A stretch of DNA of 31,556 bases from a virus, in the IMG/VR virus record IMGVR_UViG_3300025896_000121, positions 1 to 31,556 of that record. The stretch is one strand, 5' to 3'. The notes beneath the pieces are model-generated. The model made no database searches. It saw nothing but the letters and a program-made list of their open reading frames with translations, and was not told the origin of the DNA. This document shows positions 12,993-21,851 of this stretch, in pieces (within the stretch, counting starts at the first letter, position 1; the number at the start of each line of letters is the position of its first letter). The position numbers were made by a program, and so were the translations under genes.

Positions 12993-13431
12993 TGTTCATT
13001 TTTTTATGAAAGTAAGCTATACCAAAATAAAATAAAATAAGTAATGGAAGGATATACCAATAATCAGCACCCAGTTGTTTATACCAAACTAATTTAGGGC
13101 AGTCTACTGGTACTTCAATCAATACTTTTTTTTCGTAGTATATTGTATCACCTTTGCACTTGCCTTCTATGTAAATTTTTCCAAATTTCTTTATATAAAC
13201 TATTTCAAGTTTATCTTTTGTGATATAAACCGAATCAATATTATCATTGAATACAGTATCAACTTGAACGCTATCAATTAAAATAGTATCGTGGATTGTT
13301 ACTATTACACTGGCTGTATCTTTTGAGCAAAACTTTTCAATTGCTCTATGCTTGGTGTAGCAACTTGATAGTAATAAGATAAGTATTGATAAAGTAATGA
13401 TTGTTATTGATTTATATAAATTTGTTTTCAT
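12985..13431 (-). CDS. candidate unimolecular spanin (lipoprotein with C-terminal TM)
   Basis: A 148-aa protein. A basic, hydrophobic signal ends in a lipobox with Cys24 ('LLLSSC'), so the N-terminus should be anchored in the outer membrane. Residues 35-110 are strand-rich ('TVFNDNIDSVYITKDKLEIV'). A single C-terminal membrane helix ('YWYILPLLILFYFGIAYF', 124-141) is followed by a basic tail. A lipoylated N-terminus with an inner-membrane C-terminus is the topology of one-piece spanins such as T1 gp11, which fuse the two membranes at the end of lysis. It lies in the lysis region. Topology is visible; spanin function is inferred. Confidence 0.6.
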   Translation of the reverse strand: MKTNLYKSITIITLSILILLLSSCYTKHRAIEKFCSKDTASVIVTIHDTILIDSVQVDTVFNDNIDSVYITKDKLEIVYIKKFGKIYIEGKCKGDTIYYEKKVLIEVPVDCPKLVWYKQLGADYWYILPLLILFYFGIAYFHKKMNNE

Positions 13432-13457
13432 TTTTATTTCTTAGTTATTTTTTTTGA

Positions 13458-13757
13458 TTATTTGTAAACAATGTTAAAAAGTAATCCTCTACCCACTAAT
13501 ATAGCCACCACAAACAATATTGATTGAGTTGCAACAAATACTACCCCAACAAGGCATAACGTTTGTAAAACAATTCCTAAATGCCAAGCATCATAAAACA
13601 TTGGAAAATATTTATGAAACCAATTGCGCTTATTTTGCTCAGCATATTCTCGACTAAAAAACTTTCCATAAATAGCAAATGAATCATGATGGATAATTGA
13701 ATCATTTGCAGCCCGGAATGCTGATTGTAGTAAAAGTAAAATTGCGTAATAAATCAT
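13458..13757 (-). CDS. integral membrane protein, 99 aa
   Basis: The N-terminal segment 'MIYYAILLLLQSAF' is hydrophobic, a polar middle contains many aromatic and His residues ('FHKYFPMFYDAWHLG'), and two membrane helices follow ('VLQTLCLVGVVFVAT', 'ILFVVAILVGRGLLF'). It lies between lysis genes, so a lysis or membrane function is possible. No family is named. Confidence 0.62.
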   Translation of the reverse strand: MIYYAILLLLQSAFRAANDSIIHHDSFAIYGKFFSREYAEQNKRNWFHKYFPMFYDAWHLGIVLQTLCLVGVVFVATQSILFVVAILVGRGLLFNIVYK

Positions 13758-13864
13758 TATCTTTTATTTTTTAGTTTATGTAAAACTTTTCTTTTTAAAG
13801 TCCAATATTTTTTATATTTTTTTATTTCTAAAATAAATATTTGCTTAGATAATTCAACATTCAT
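13757..13864 (-). CDS. small basic protein, 35 aa
   Basis: A Lys-rich helical peptide ('EIKKYKKYWTLKRKVLHKLK'). The ATG lies within ATGA at the stop of the preceding small gene, and its stop overlaps the next start (TAATG). Overlaps on both sides argue for a translated frame. Function is unknown. Confidence 0.5.
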   Translation of the reverse strand: MNVELSKQIFILEIKKYKKYWTLKRKVLHKLKNKR

Positions 13865-13974
13865 TTGCGTTTCTTTTTTAAATCTTGATCCTTTTTTAAA
13901 TCAATCTCTTTTTGCTTATGTTTTTCAATAATTATTGCAACTAACTGCGCGCGTTCTTTGTCTACTGAATCCAC
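13861..13974 (-). CDS. small charged helical protein, 37 aa (GTG start)
   Basis: It begins with GTG at a TAGTG junction with the DUF5675 stop and ends at an ATGA junction. The product is helical and charged ('DKERAQLVAIIIEKHKQKEI', then 'KKDQDLKKKRK'). It sits in the lysis module; its role is unknown. Confidence 0.48.
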   Translation of the reverse strand: MDSVDKERAQLVAIIIEKHKQKEIDLKKDQDLKKKRK

Positions 13975-14366
13975 TATGAAATAGTAATAAATATTTTTTC
14001 TTTTTTAGATACCTTGTTTACAATTGACATAAATTTAGCATAAGCAGTTCTACTATTACCAATCATATTTACGCCTTTAGAAGTGCCTAAAAGTATGCAT
14101 CCTTCAGTATCTTTTGAATAATTTCCCCAATGAATACGAACGCCCGCAAAATTTGGAACATTTAAAAGTTGTGGCATTAATTGTTGAAAACGATTACTGA
14201 AATTTATTATAACTTCGTATCTGCCTTTTGGAATTGCGGTTACATTTTGTATTTTTACTTCACGCTCTTTATCTTCCAAAGTGAAGCAATGAAATACATC
14301 ATTTATAAATAGTTTTCCGATTGTTGAATCGTCTGTTTTTGTTTCTCTAATTAGTTTCAGTTCCAT
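13974..14366 (-). CDS. DUF5675 family protein, candidate endolysin
   Basis: A 130-aa protein. 'FHCFTLEDKERE' (25-36), 'AIPKGRYEV' (44-52), 'VPNFAGVRIHWGN' (70-82) and 'DTEGCILLG' (86-94) are the conserved blocks of DUF5675. The His79...Cys90 pair in 'IHWGN...GCI' resembles the His/Cys arrangement of L,D-transpeptidase-like folds, which suggests peptidoglycan as the target. It sits directly after two holin-like genes, and no other lysin is recognised in the window. Family call is good; enzymatic role is inference. Confidence 0.75.
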   Translation of the reverse strand: MELKLIRETKTDDSTIGKLFINDVFHCFTLEDKEREVKIQNVTAIPKGRYEVIINFSNRFQQLMPQLLNVPNFAGVRIHWGNYSKDTEGCILLGTSKGVNMIGNSRTAYAKFMSIVNKVSKKEKIFITIS

Positions 14367-14598
14367 TTATTTTTTCTCCATTCTTTAACTTAATTACTTG
14401 TTCAGCTGTTATTATACCTAGCAATAAAAATACACCGCACAAATCAACTATTAAGAAGCTCACAGCGGTTGCTAAATCTACAAATTTATAATGCAAATAA
14501 GCCACACAAAACATTAAAGCAAATGCGGTTAATTTTCGCGCGCTTGCTCCTTCTTTTGAGTTATCAAAACTAGCAAATATGTAATTTAATATTTTCAT
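14347..14598 (-). CDS. holin-like membrane protein, 83 aa
   Basis: Two membrane helices ('LTAFALMFCVAYLHYKFV' and 'AVSFLIVDLCGVFLLLGIIT') are joined by a short turn, with a charged C-terminus. The start and end overlap the neighbouring lysis genes by 4 and 20 bases. Size, topology and position before the DUF5675 gene suit a holin; no named holin family is recognised. Confidence 0.65.
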   Translation of the reverse strand: MKILNYIFASFDNSKEGASARKLTAFALMFCVAYLHYKFVDLATAVSFLIVDLCGVFLLLGIITAEQVIKLKNGEKINGTETN

Positions 14599-14765
14599 TT
14601 CCTACTCCAATTTTTTATAAGTTTTATTGTTGAAAGTACCGAAAATACAATAGCTGTAAATCCTGCAATAAATTGAATTAATGGCAATAAAGCTAAGGCA
14701 TAAGCAGTAATTACACCGCCCCATACAAATATGTTTTCAATAAAAAGAGTAATGTTTTTGTTCAT
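14595..14765 (-). CDS. small two-helix membrane protein, holin-like, 56 aa
   Basis: The 56 residues include two hydrophobic stretches ('IFVWGGVITAYALALLPLI' and 'IAGFTAIVFSVLSTIKLI') and a basic C-terminal tail (KNWSRK). Its stop overlaps the next holin-like gene (ATGA). Two adjacent small membrane genes of this kind may be a holin/antiholin pair; that is inference. Confidence 0.62.
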   Translation of the reverse strand: MNKNITLFIENIFVWGGVITAYALALLPLIQFIAGFTAIVFSVLSTIKLIKNWSRK

Positions 14766-14787
14766 GTTTTATAATTCAACTATTTAT

Positions 14788-16899
14788 TTAAGGTAAAATA
14801 ACTGCTCCATTTTGCCATGTAGCAGCTTGGGTTTGGTAAGTAATTGCACTTGGGATTAAATAGTTAGCAGCTAATCCAGTTTCAAAGCCTGATACTACTT
14901 CTGCGTGTTCAACTTTTGATACTGGCACTCCATTTGAATCAATTACAGTTGTAATATCAAAGTCAGTTACGGGAATACCATTTGTAATAGTATTTCCATT
15001 TCTATTTATAGCATCGTTTCTAGTGGTAACTTGAACTGTTGGAGTTACATAAGTGACTGTTCCGCTAAGTGTAATTAAATTATTAAAGGTTAATAACGAA
15101 TTGTCTTGACCTAGTGCATTATCATCGCAGTTAAATATTCTGATACCTACAAAATTAACTGCAACATTATTTGCAAAAGTTACACCATACGCACCCCTTA
15201 CCCATATTACATTACTTGAACTTCCGGTACAACGGAATATGTTATAACAAATATTAGGTGTAGTAACTGTATAGTGTGCGCCATAAGCCTTAACAACTAT
15301 TCCATGTCCGTTACTATGCGTAATATCATTATACCTTACATCGTAATTAATACCCGAATGGCAGAATAATGAGTGTCCAGTACCTGCCCCAACAAATTCA
15401 TTTACAATTTTGTTGCCATACACTTTACAGCCATTTATTCCATTGGTATCGCTTTCACCATAAGTTCCAATTTCTACAATTGTACTATTTATAGCAGTAC
15501 CTATGAAAGTATTGTACATTAATTCAACTCCAGTAATATTCCCACCCGAATTTGAGAATAATGTAATTACTGAATGTACAGTAGTTTTATCAGTATATGA
15601 CGAATGAACATAATTATATTTAACAATAGCATTATTACAAGCTAATAAGACCATTTGACCATCAAGTACGGTATTTAATTGACAATCTAATGATGATGGT
15701 TTTGTGCTTGTTGTAATATTCGCATTAATCCTATTACTTGTAATAATTGTTGCACCACTTGGGCTTAATGCAAATGCATAATTTGAAGCATTATCCAATA
15801 CAGTTACATTAACCGATTCTGTAATAGTTGTAGCTGCTGTAAATTTATTGTGTTGGTAAACCACATTAGTAGTAGGATAACTTACCGTATAAGTAATAAA
15901 TGATCCAATACAAGAATCTACTTGTAATAAAGTATGAAGCCTATAATTCCAAACTAAACCCCTTCTTTTTACTGCATTGATTACACAGTATTTAAACTTA
16001 ATATATGGTAATGTACTGCCTCTATCTGCTGCAAATGTATCGCTTGCCGAATTATCACTTGTCTTGGTAATTTTACACCTCACAAATTCCATCCCTACTT
16101 GAATACTGAAATTTGTAGTACATCCATTAAAGTCACCCAATACAAATCCTTCAATTTTAGTTTGAGGGAAAAACACAAAGCTTGCATTTGCAGTTGGTTT
16201 TGAAGTTGCTAATCCTATTCCTAAAATATTTATAGGCGAAGTACTGTCAATTAATTTTTGTGAAGAAATATCGTAATTACCTGACTTAACATAAACAATA
16301 TCTGATACTGTATTGTTTAACTCTACCAATGTTTTATAAGGAGCTGCCTTAGTTCCCAATGATGTTCCAGTAAAATTAGCATCCACCCATTTTACGTTTG
16401 TAGTTACTTCCGTTGGAACTCCAAAATAATTTTGACAAATAGTTAAGTCTGTACCTGATTTAACATTGGCATACATACACATATTTATTACACATGGTTC
16501 AGTTGTTTCAACTCCCGACCCATTTATAACTTGTGCTATATGCTTAGTAAATATTTTATGTGCATAGTCAATATCTTGAAATAATGAAACAACTGATATT
16601 TGATTTGGATTTCCTCCAGAATCATATAAAAAGTTATTTATGTCCGCTGCTATTAATATTGCATCTGCCGCAGGTGCTGAAATTGTAGCAGCACTTTTAT
16701 AAGGAAATGCGTTTGTTCTTGATGAATCAAAATCATAATTGGTAATTAAAAAATTACGACCATTTGCAGTAGTATCCTTAAAATATTTACTGGCACCAAT
16801 GGTTATAATTGTTCCGTCCAATCCAAATAACAAATCTGATTTAAATGGAAAATCATTATTCCTTATTGCATCTATACTTATTTTTATTCCTATACTCAT
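14788..16899 (-). CDS. beta-helix tail fibre/spike protein
   Basis: A 703-aa protein. The first 160 residues look like a tail-attachment region. From about 170, 'WVDANFTGTSLGTKAAPYKT' opens a right-handed parallel beta-helix with many short N-, V- and I-rich coils, typical of pectate-lyase-fold phage spikes. No catalytic residues can be assigned. It should be the receptor-binding or polysaccharide-degrading appendage. Position after the distal tail genes and before the lysis genes fits. Confidence 0.78.
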   Translation of the reverse strand: MSIGIKISIDAIRNNDFPFKSDLLFGLDGTIITIGASKYFKDTTANGRNFLITNYDFDSSRTNAFPYKSAATISAPAADAILIAADINNFLYDSGGNPNQISVVSLFQDIDYAHKIFTKHIAQVINGSGVETTEPCVINMCMYANVKSGTDLTICQNYFGVPTEVTTNVKWVDANFTGTSLGTKAAPYKTLVELNNTVSDIVYVKSGNYDISSQKLIDSTSPINILGIGLATSKPTANASFVFFPQTKIEGFVLGDFNGCTTNFSIQVGMEFVRCKITKTSDNSASDTFAADRGSTLPYIKFKYCVINAVKRRGLVWNYRLHTLLQVDSCIGSFITYTVSYPTTNVVYQHNKFTAATTITESVNVTVLDNASNYAFALSPSGATIITSNRINANITTSTKPSSLDCQLNTVLDGQMVLLACNNAIVKYNYVHSSYTDKTTVHSVITLFSNSGGNITGVELMYNTFIGTAINSTIVEIGTYGESDTNGINGCKVYGNKIVNEFVGAGTGHSLFCHSGINYDVRYNDITHSNGHGIVVKAYGAHYTVTTPNICYNIFRCTGSSSNVIWVRGAYGVTFANNVAVNFVGIRIFNCDDNALGQDNSLLTFNNLITLSGTVTYVTPTVQVTTRNDAINRNGNTITNGIPVTDFDITTVIDSNGVPVSKVEHAEVVSGFETGLAANYLIPSAITYQTQAATWQNGAVILP

Positions 16900-16940
16900 T
16901 GCGTTTTCAAATTTATTTATTCAAAAATTTATTTATGTAA

Positions 16941-17384
16941 CTAGCTATCAATCTTTATAAAATGCGAACCATTATCTCTATGCATTTTAAACATAATCAA
17001 GCTATTTGTGCCAATTTCCTCGCTTGGCGTAAATGAATCAAATACTATTGAAGTTGATCCTGCAGCAGTGTTACCATTTGCAACCAAATCAAAGCTTGTA
17101 CCTGTTGCTATATTTATCAATACAAATTTATCGTTATTATCTAAATTGTAATAAGTAGCGGAGCAGGTTAATGTACTTATTGCAGCTCCACTCGCTATTG
17201 GTGCATCTATTTTAGCAATTAATGGCAAATAAGGTAAAAATAAACCTATAAAATCATTTGTGTATCTATTATTATTAGCAGCTATACCATTAGCATTCAT
17301 AATAGCATTATTAGTATATTTATTCTGATTTATTAAAGCTGCAACTTGCTGTTCTAATTTTGATATTCTTTGTGAATCATTCAT
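16941..17384 (-). CDS. small tail-tip/baseplate protein with N-terminal coiled coil
   Basis: The first about 20 residues ('QRISKLEQQVAALINQ') form a coiled coil of the trimerising type. The remainder is Asn/Thr-rich and beta-like ('AISTLTCSATYYNL'), as in tail-fibre parts. The gene lies between the large distal tail gene and the beta-helix spike, so a linker or short-fibre role is likely. No family is named. Confidence 0.6.
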   Translation of the reverse strand: MNDSQRISKLEQQVAALINQNKYTNNAIMNANGIAANNNRYTNDFIGLFLPYLPLIAKIDAPIASGAAISTLTCSATYYNLDNNDKFVLINIATGTSFDLVANGNTAAGSTSIVFDSFTPSEEIGTNSLIMFKMHRDNGSHFIKIDS

Positions 17385-17387
17385 ATT

Positions 17388-19346
17388 TTATCCTATTAAA
17401 ACTGTATCTTGCCAATCACCTGTACTTTGATTTGAAACTGTTGTTATACTTGTTTCATCGTATTGCAATTCCCACCATTCGCCATTCCATTGATTAGAAC
17501 CTGCATTATAAGTTGCTTGTTTCAAATGCCATTGTTTAGAATCATAAGTTAATAATTGGTGTGGGTAATAATTACCTTTTATAGTAGCAGTAATTATTTC
17601 TTTTACTGCTCTATTTTGTGCAAGTGCATTTAAAACCGCTAATTCTAATAAATAAAATGTAGATCCAATTGCAATCCCACTAATCCAATCACGTGTAGCA
17701 GGATTTGAACCATAGTTAACAGTCATCAATCCTTTTGCGCCCCCTCTTTGGTTATCGTATAAGTAAACTTTTTCTAATTGTTTTTCAGTTGGATCAAATG
17801 GCTTTGGACTTATAGTTGCACGATAGACAGTATTATCGCCTTCCATTCCTTTTTCTAAAAATAAACAAGAAAATGTACCTTTAAAATAAGCTGGCCCTTG
17901 ACCAAATGAAGTTCCATTTGGTAAGTATCCGCTAAAATATGGATAAACATATACAAATAATTCATCAAAAGTAAATGCAGGTAAAACCGCAGTTATTAAA
18001 CTTCCTGCTAAAATACCATCAAAATTCTTTATTACAGGATAATTTAATTGAACTGCTGATGCTGTTGTAGTCCAAACATAACTACCGCCTGAATTAGCTA
18101 AATAATAATATGTTCCTGTTCCTTTAACTTTTATTCTAATTCTTACATAAACATCAGTACTAACAAAATTATTAGCTGGTATTCTTACTTTACCATATGA
18201 ACTTGATGCTATATAAGTTCCATCCACAAACCCAACAGCGCCATTAAAATAAGTAAATGCTTGTGTGTCAAAAACGACTTGCAATTTATTTGATTGACCG
18301 CCTAAAACATCAATTGCAGTAACTGTTGCTTCCATTTGTGTAGAAGCATCAACATCACGTTTATTTTCAGGAACTAATAAATTGTTTAAACGTGGCTTTT
18401 CAATAAATACAGTATAATATGGTCTAATACCAGTATAGCTTCCACCTTCCAATATCTTTAATGGCCCTGAATTATTATCTACTGCTACTCTTGGGCTTAC
18501 TATAACTGTTGTGTTGTTATTGTTATCAATTCCACGCTGCCAAAACTTACTAGTTGAATTAGCATAATTTGCCATTTGAATAGCCCAAAATCTACCATTA
18601 CTTTGGATTAACCTACATCCAAATATTATACATATAGTTTTTAAAACTTCAATATAATTTATTGTGTTTTGAGTTTGATCTTCGTTTAATTCAGTAAAGT
18701 TTGAATCTTTGGTTAGTATTGAATAAAGAATATCAGTATTAGGCCTATCAAGTAATGGTATAGTTGTTTCGTACCAATTTATATTATGCAAAAAATAATA
18801 AAGAATATCCCCTGAAAAATCATCATAAATACCAAGCTTTGTTAATGCTGCATTCATCATTGATCGCAATGGATACTCTCCTACTGTTCCTGGTGTTAAT
18901 AAATCAAAAGGTAATTCATTTAAAAAGGCAAAATCATTAGCAGTAACTTTAAAACTCTTTCCACCTTCCAATGCATCATTATTCCAAGTGCTTTGATCCT
19001 GCACCACATTACCACGCCAATAATTAACATAAGATCCACTTACTTTCTCTTCTATTATAATATAATATGTTTGCGAATTTTGAGCAATCATATTTTTTAA
19101 AAATGTAAATAAAACACTATCGTTTCTCGCAGCGTTTTTAAATAGTTCAATATTTAAAGTTAATTCACTTCCAATAATTGGACTGTAATTTTCATCAGCT
19201 CCACTATCATAGCGCAATTCAAAGAAGTTAGAATCTAATACAAAATCAGATACAATTGAACCACTATAAGACTTATCAAATATTGATATTCTATATTCAA
19301 TTCCATCAATACTAAATCCGTTTGTTTGATATCTAATTGCTCCCAT
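17388..19346 (-). CDS. large distal tail/tip protein, 652 aa
   Basis: The first 150 residues ('GIEYRISIFDKSYSGSIV', 'NYWRGNVVQDQSTW', 'FKVTANDFAFLNELPF') resemble distal tail proteins of Bacteroidota siphophages, with a hub-like middle and a C-terminal part. It follows the tape measure gene with a 3-base overlap, the standard place for the distal tail hub. It should close the tail tube and carry the fibre. Confidence 0.75.
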   Translation of the reverse strand: MGAIRYQTNGFSIDGIEYRISIFDKSYSGSIVSDFVLDSNFFELRYDSGADENYSPIIGSELTLNIELFKNAARNDSVLFTFLKNMIAQNSQTYYIIIEEKVSGSYVNYWRGNVVQDQSTWNNDALEGGKSFKVTANDFAFLNELPFDLLTPGTVGEYPLRSMMNAALTKLGIYDDFSGDILYYFLHNINWYETTIPLLDRPNTDILYSILTKDSNFTELNEDQTQNTINYIEVLKTICIIFGCRLIQSNGRFWAIQMANYANSTSKFWQRGIDNNNNTTVIVSPRVAVDNNSGPLKILEGGSYTGIRPYYTVFIEKPRLNNLLVPENKRDVDASTQMEATVTAIDVLGGQSNKLQVVFDTQAFTYFNGAVGFVDGTYIASSSYGKVRIPANNFVSTDVYVRIRIKVKGTGTYYYLANSGGSYVWTTTASAVQLNYPVIKNFDGILAGSLITAVLPAFTFDELFVYVYPYFSGYLPNGTSFGQGPAYFKGTFSCLFLEKGMEGDNTVYRATISPKPFDPTEKQLEKVYLYDNQRGGAKGLMTVNYGSNPATRDWISGIAIGSTFYLLELAVLNALAQNRAVKEIITATIKGNYYPHQLLTYDSKQWHLKQATYNAGSNQWNGEWWELQYDETSITTVSNQSTGDWQDTVLIG

Positions 19347-21145
19347 TATCCAAATCTTAAATTACGATTGTTTTTACTTCCACTTTTACCATTAACAAAG
19401 TTTATATCATTTCCACGTATGTAACCTTCAATAACTAAATTACCGCTATTTTGACCGCCAATATAGTTTGAGTTTAAGTTTGGATTTGAGTTATTACCTC
19501 CACTATTACTAGTAGGAGCTGGTTGTGATTTTCTACCTGCTAATCCGCCTGCTGTTGCTCCAATTGCAATTAACGCTGTTCCTGCTGCTACATATGCAAA
19601 TCCTTGAGGAACACCTGCAAGCATTAATGGCACTCCCATTGTAATTAACATAGAACCAACTTGACTTGCCATTGATCCCAATGCTTTTACTATTGAAACA
19701 CCAATAGCATCCATCATATCAGTTTCTTCACCACTTAAACTTGCTGCCAATGAATCACCAATGGCTTGACCCATAGAAGCAAATGTATTTGCAATTCCTT
19801 GTTCTTTTATTTGCTTAAGATTAGCCCACATTTCTTGATTTATTTTCTGCATTTTTAAACTTGCAGTTTCCATCATTTGTTCTGCTAACAATAATTCAAG
19901 TTCAAAGTTCATATCAAAAACTTTAGCACCTTTATAAGCAATAGGTTGTAATTCAGGTTGTGGTAATCCACCAACAACTGACAAATCAACTTTATTTAAA
20001 TATTTCCTTTCAATTGGCTTTAATTTGCTTGCATCTTGAATTGTCTTTATTTCCTTTGATAATCCTAGTTGTATTCTACCTTGTTCAATTTCATCTTTTA
20101 ATAATTGTACTTTAGCTTCTAAGCCTTGTGTGTTTTTTTCTTGTATAATACCTAAATCAGCTTCAGTCTTTTTTTGACCACCAACCAAAGCAATTAAAGC
20201 ATTTTCTGTTCTAAGCCTTGTTGTTTTTAAAGCATTATCTTCTCGTATTTTGTCGTTATGGTCTTTGTATTGTTTTATTAAAGCAGTAAAAGCAATAACT
20301 TGTGCTTCTTTATTTCTTATTTGTACTTCATCAATAGTAACACCTTCTTTTAAAGCAGTTAATTCATCTCTTAAAGCTATTGTTTTTTGTACTAATTCTT
20401 GTTTTGAATTACGTATTGCATCGCCATAATCTTTTTCCCTTTGTGCATTAAGTGCTAATTGCTCTTCATTTTTTTGTAAATTAACCCTATATTCATTTAC
20501 CGCATAAGCAATAGCACCAATAATAAGAACCGCTCCACCTGTTGCAAGTAATAATCCTTCACTCATTGCTGCTATACCTGGTATAACTTTACCAACTATA
20601 ACTGCATTTAATGCTGTAAAGCTTGCACCCATTTCTTTTATAGATGCTAATCCTTGTGTTAATGCTAATGCGCTTTGAACTTTTAAAAGCATTTCTTGCG
20701 TGGCTTTGCTTTCAGTCCCAAGCAATCCCATTGCACCTGTAACAATACTTGCTGCACCTGCAGCACTTTGCATTGCACCTGCTACAACTGTAAATTTAGA
20801 ATCCGCACTAAATGCAGTAATTACAGTATTTATATCACCAATCTTATCTTTTAATTCACCTGCTCTGCTTGCACTGGCAATGGCTTGAGTACTCATTATA
20901 CCATACTTTTCAGCCATAGCTTGAGCATCTTGTGTAGCTAATCTTAACTGTTGGCGCATTGTTTGGACTTTGTCGCCTAGTTTTTCAGTTGCTCCGCTTG
21001 CTTTTGCACCACCATCTACAACTGATTGACCTACAACAGCCATTCCTTCCTTTGCAGTCTTAGCTGCATTGGCAATATCTTGATTTAATGGACCTAAATT
21101 TAATCCAACCCCTAAAGCTAATATGTTACTACTATTTTTTGCCAT
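19346..21145 (-). CDS. tail tape measure protein
   Basis: A 599-aa protein with a helical, Ala/Gln/Lys-rich N-terminal region, hydrophobic helices near residues 185-215 and 490-540 ('GSMLITMGVPLMLAGVPQGF'), and a Gly/Asn-rich C-terminus. Position directly after the frameshifted chaperone pair fixes the identity. By the usual ruler relation of about 0.15 nm per residue, the tail would be about 90 nm. Confidence 0.85.
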   Translation of the reverse strand: MAKNSSNILALGVGLNLGPLNQDIANAAKTAKEGMAVVGQSVVDGGAKASGATEKLGDKVQTMRQQLRLATQDAQAMAEKYGIMSTQAIASASRAGELKDKIGDINTVITAFSADSKFTVVAGAMQSAAGAASIVTGAMGLLGTESKATQEMLLKVQSALALTQGLASIKEMGASFTALNAVIVGKVIPGIAAMSEGLLLATGGAVLIIGAIAYAVNEYRVNLQKNEEQLALNAQREKDYGDAIRNSKQELVQKTIALRDELTALKEGVTIDEVQIRNKEAQVIAFTALIKQYKDHNDKIREDNALKTTRLRTENALIALVGGQKKTEADLGIIQEKNTQGLEAKVQLLKDEIEQGRIQLGLSKEIKTIQDASKLKPIERKYLNKVDLSVVGGLPQPELQPIAYKGAKVFDMNFELELLLAEQMMETASLKMQKINQEMWANLKQIKEQGIANTFASMGQAIGDSLAASLSGEETDMMDAIGVSIVKALGSMASQVGSMLITMGVPLMLAGVPQGFAYVAAGTALIAIGATAGGLAGRKSQPAPTSNSGGNNSNPNLNSNYIGGQNSGNLVIEGYIRGNDINFVNGKSGSKNNRNLRFG

Positions 21146-21849
21146 TTATATATTAGTTGGGAAATGCCCACTCGCATCTTTTAAATCTTCTTTTATATCA
21201 ATTTCTTTTACCTCAAATAACTGAAAATATTTTTCAATTTCAATTTTCTTTTGTGCTGTTTGAATTTCAGCAAAAGCATAAGCTAATCTTTTATTTAAAT
21301 TATTTGTTGTTTGCGTATTCCATAAGTCATTGTGTTTCCACCCAATGCAACTAAAAACAAAATAATCAATACTGGCTTCACTTAACTTCATTTCATCCCA
21401 ATCCAATATACCATAAGCAAATGACTTTACATCATCATAACTTAAATCACCACCAATTAAGCTAGTTAATTGGTGGTTATCTCGTTTGGGCTTACAATAG
21501 TTTGAAGCTTGATAATTTCATTTTGAAATTCAGCACCAAATTTGTATAATTCGTTTATTGATTCAATTTTATCATCTGCTTCACTTTCGCTTAATCCTTC
21601 GCTTAATTGAATACAGCAACTAACAAATTTCCAATATTTATTTTGATCGTAATCATTTAGTTCAACTATTTCATCAATAGCATATTCTTTTTGAGTAAGA
21701 ACAGCCTTTTGCATAGTTTCATCAAGCTCACTAAATACTACCTTCTTAATTTCAAAACAACTTGAAATGTAGCTTAATAATTCGCTTGCATTTTTCACGT
21801 TAAGCAACTCCATTAGCTGCTTAACGTGTTTCATTTTCAATGCGTTCAT
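21146..21849 (-). CDS. tail assembly chaperone, -1 frameshift product (GT-type), 234 aa
   Basis: The frame after the stop of the 21466-21849 gene has no good start of its own (only TTG at 21406) and is open upstream into that gene. A slippery heptamer C_CCA_AAC at 21490-21484 is in the correct frame, with a 6-base spacer and a perfect 12-bp hairpin (21477-21449). Slipping back one base joins the first 122 residues to 112 new ones (about RDNHQLTSLIGG then the 86-residue tail), 234 aa in total. This equals the GT fusion of lambda-like tail chaperones, which loads the tape measure protein during tail assembly. Confidence 0.85.
21449..21490 (-). promoter_or_regulatory. programmed -1 ribosomal frameshift signal
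   Basis: The minus strand reads CCCAAAC (21490-21484), then GAGATA, then ACCACCAATTAA (21477-21466), a CTAGC loop and TTAATTGGTGGT (21460-21449), a perfect 12-bp stem. The stop of the zero frame lies inside the stem. The heptamer is X XXY YYZ in the reading frame. Confidence 0.88.
21466..21849 (-). CDS. tail assembly chaperone, unshifted product (G-type), 127 aa
   Basis: The ATG at 21849 ('MNALKMKHVKQLMELLNV') is preferred over a TTG 54 bases upstream that overlaps the tail tube gene. The product is helical, ending '...SPNEITTN' at the stop inside the frameshift hairpin. Located between tail tube and tape measure, it corresponds to the G protein of lambda-like phages. Most ribosomes should make this form; the minority that slip make the 234-aa form. 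Confidence 0.8.
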   Translation of the reverse strand: MNALKMKHVKQLMELLNVKNASELLSYISSCFEIKKVVFSELDETMQKAVLTQKEYAIDEIVELNDYDQNKYWKFVSCCIQLSEGLSESEADDKIESINELYKFGAEFQNEIIKLQTIVSPNEITTN

Positions 21850-21851
21850 AA

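Noticed and set aside
21146-21406. An independent 86-aa gene between the chaperone and tape measure genes
   Set aside because: Its only upstream start is TTG, the frame is open into the chaperone gene, and a slippery site with hairpin joins the two. It is the shifted part of one protein.
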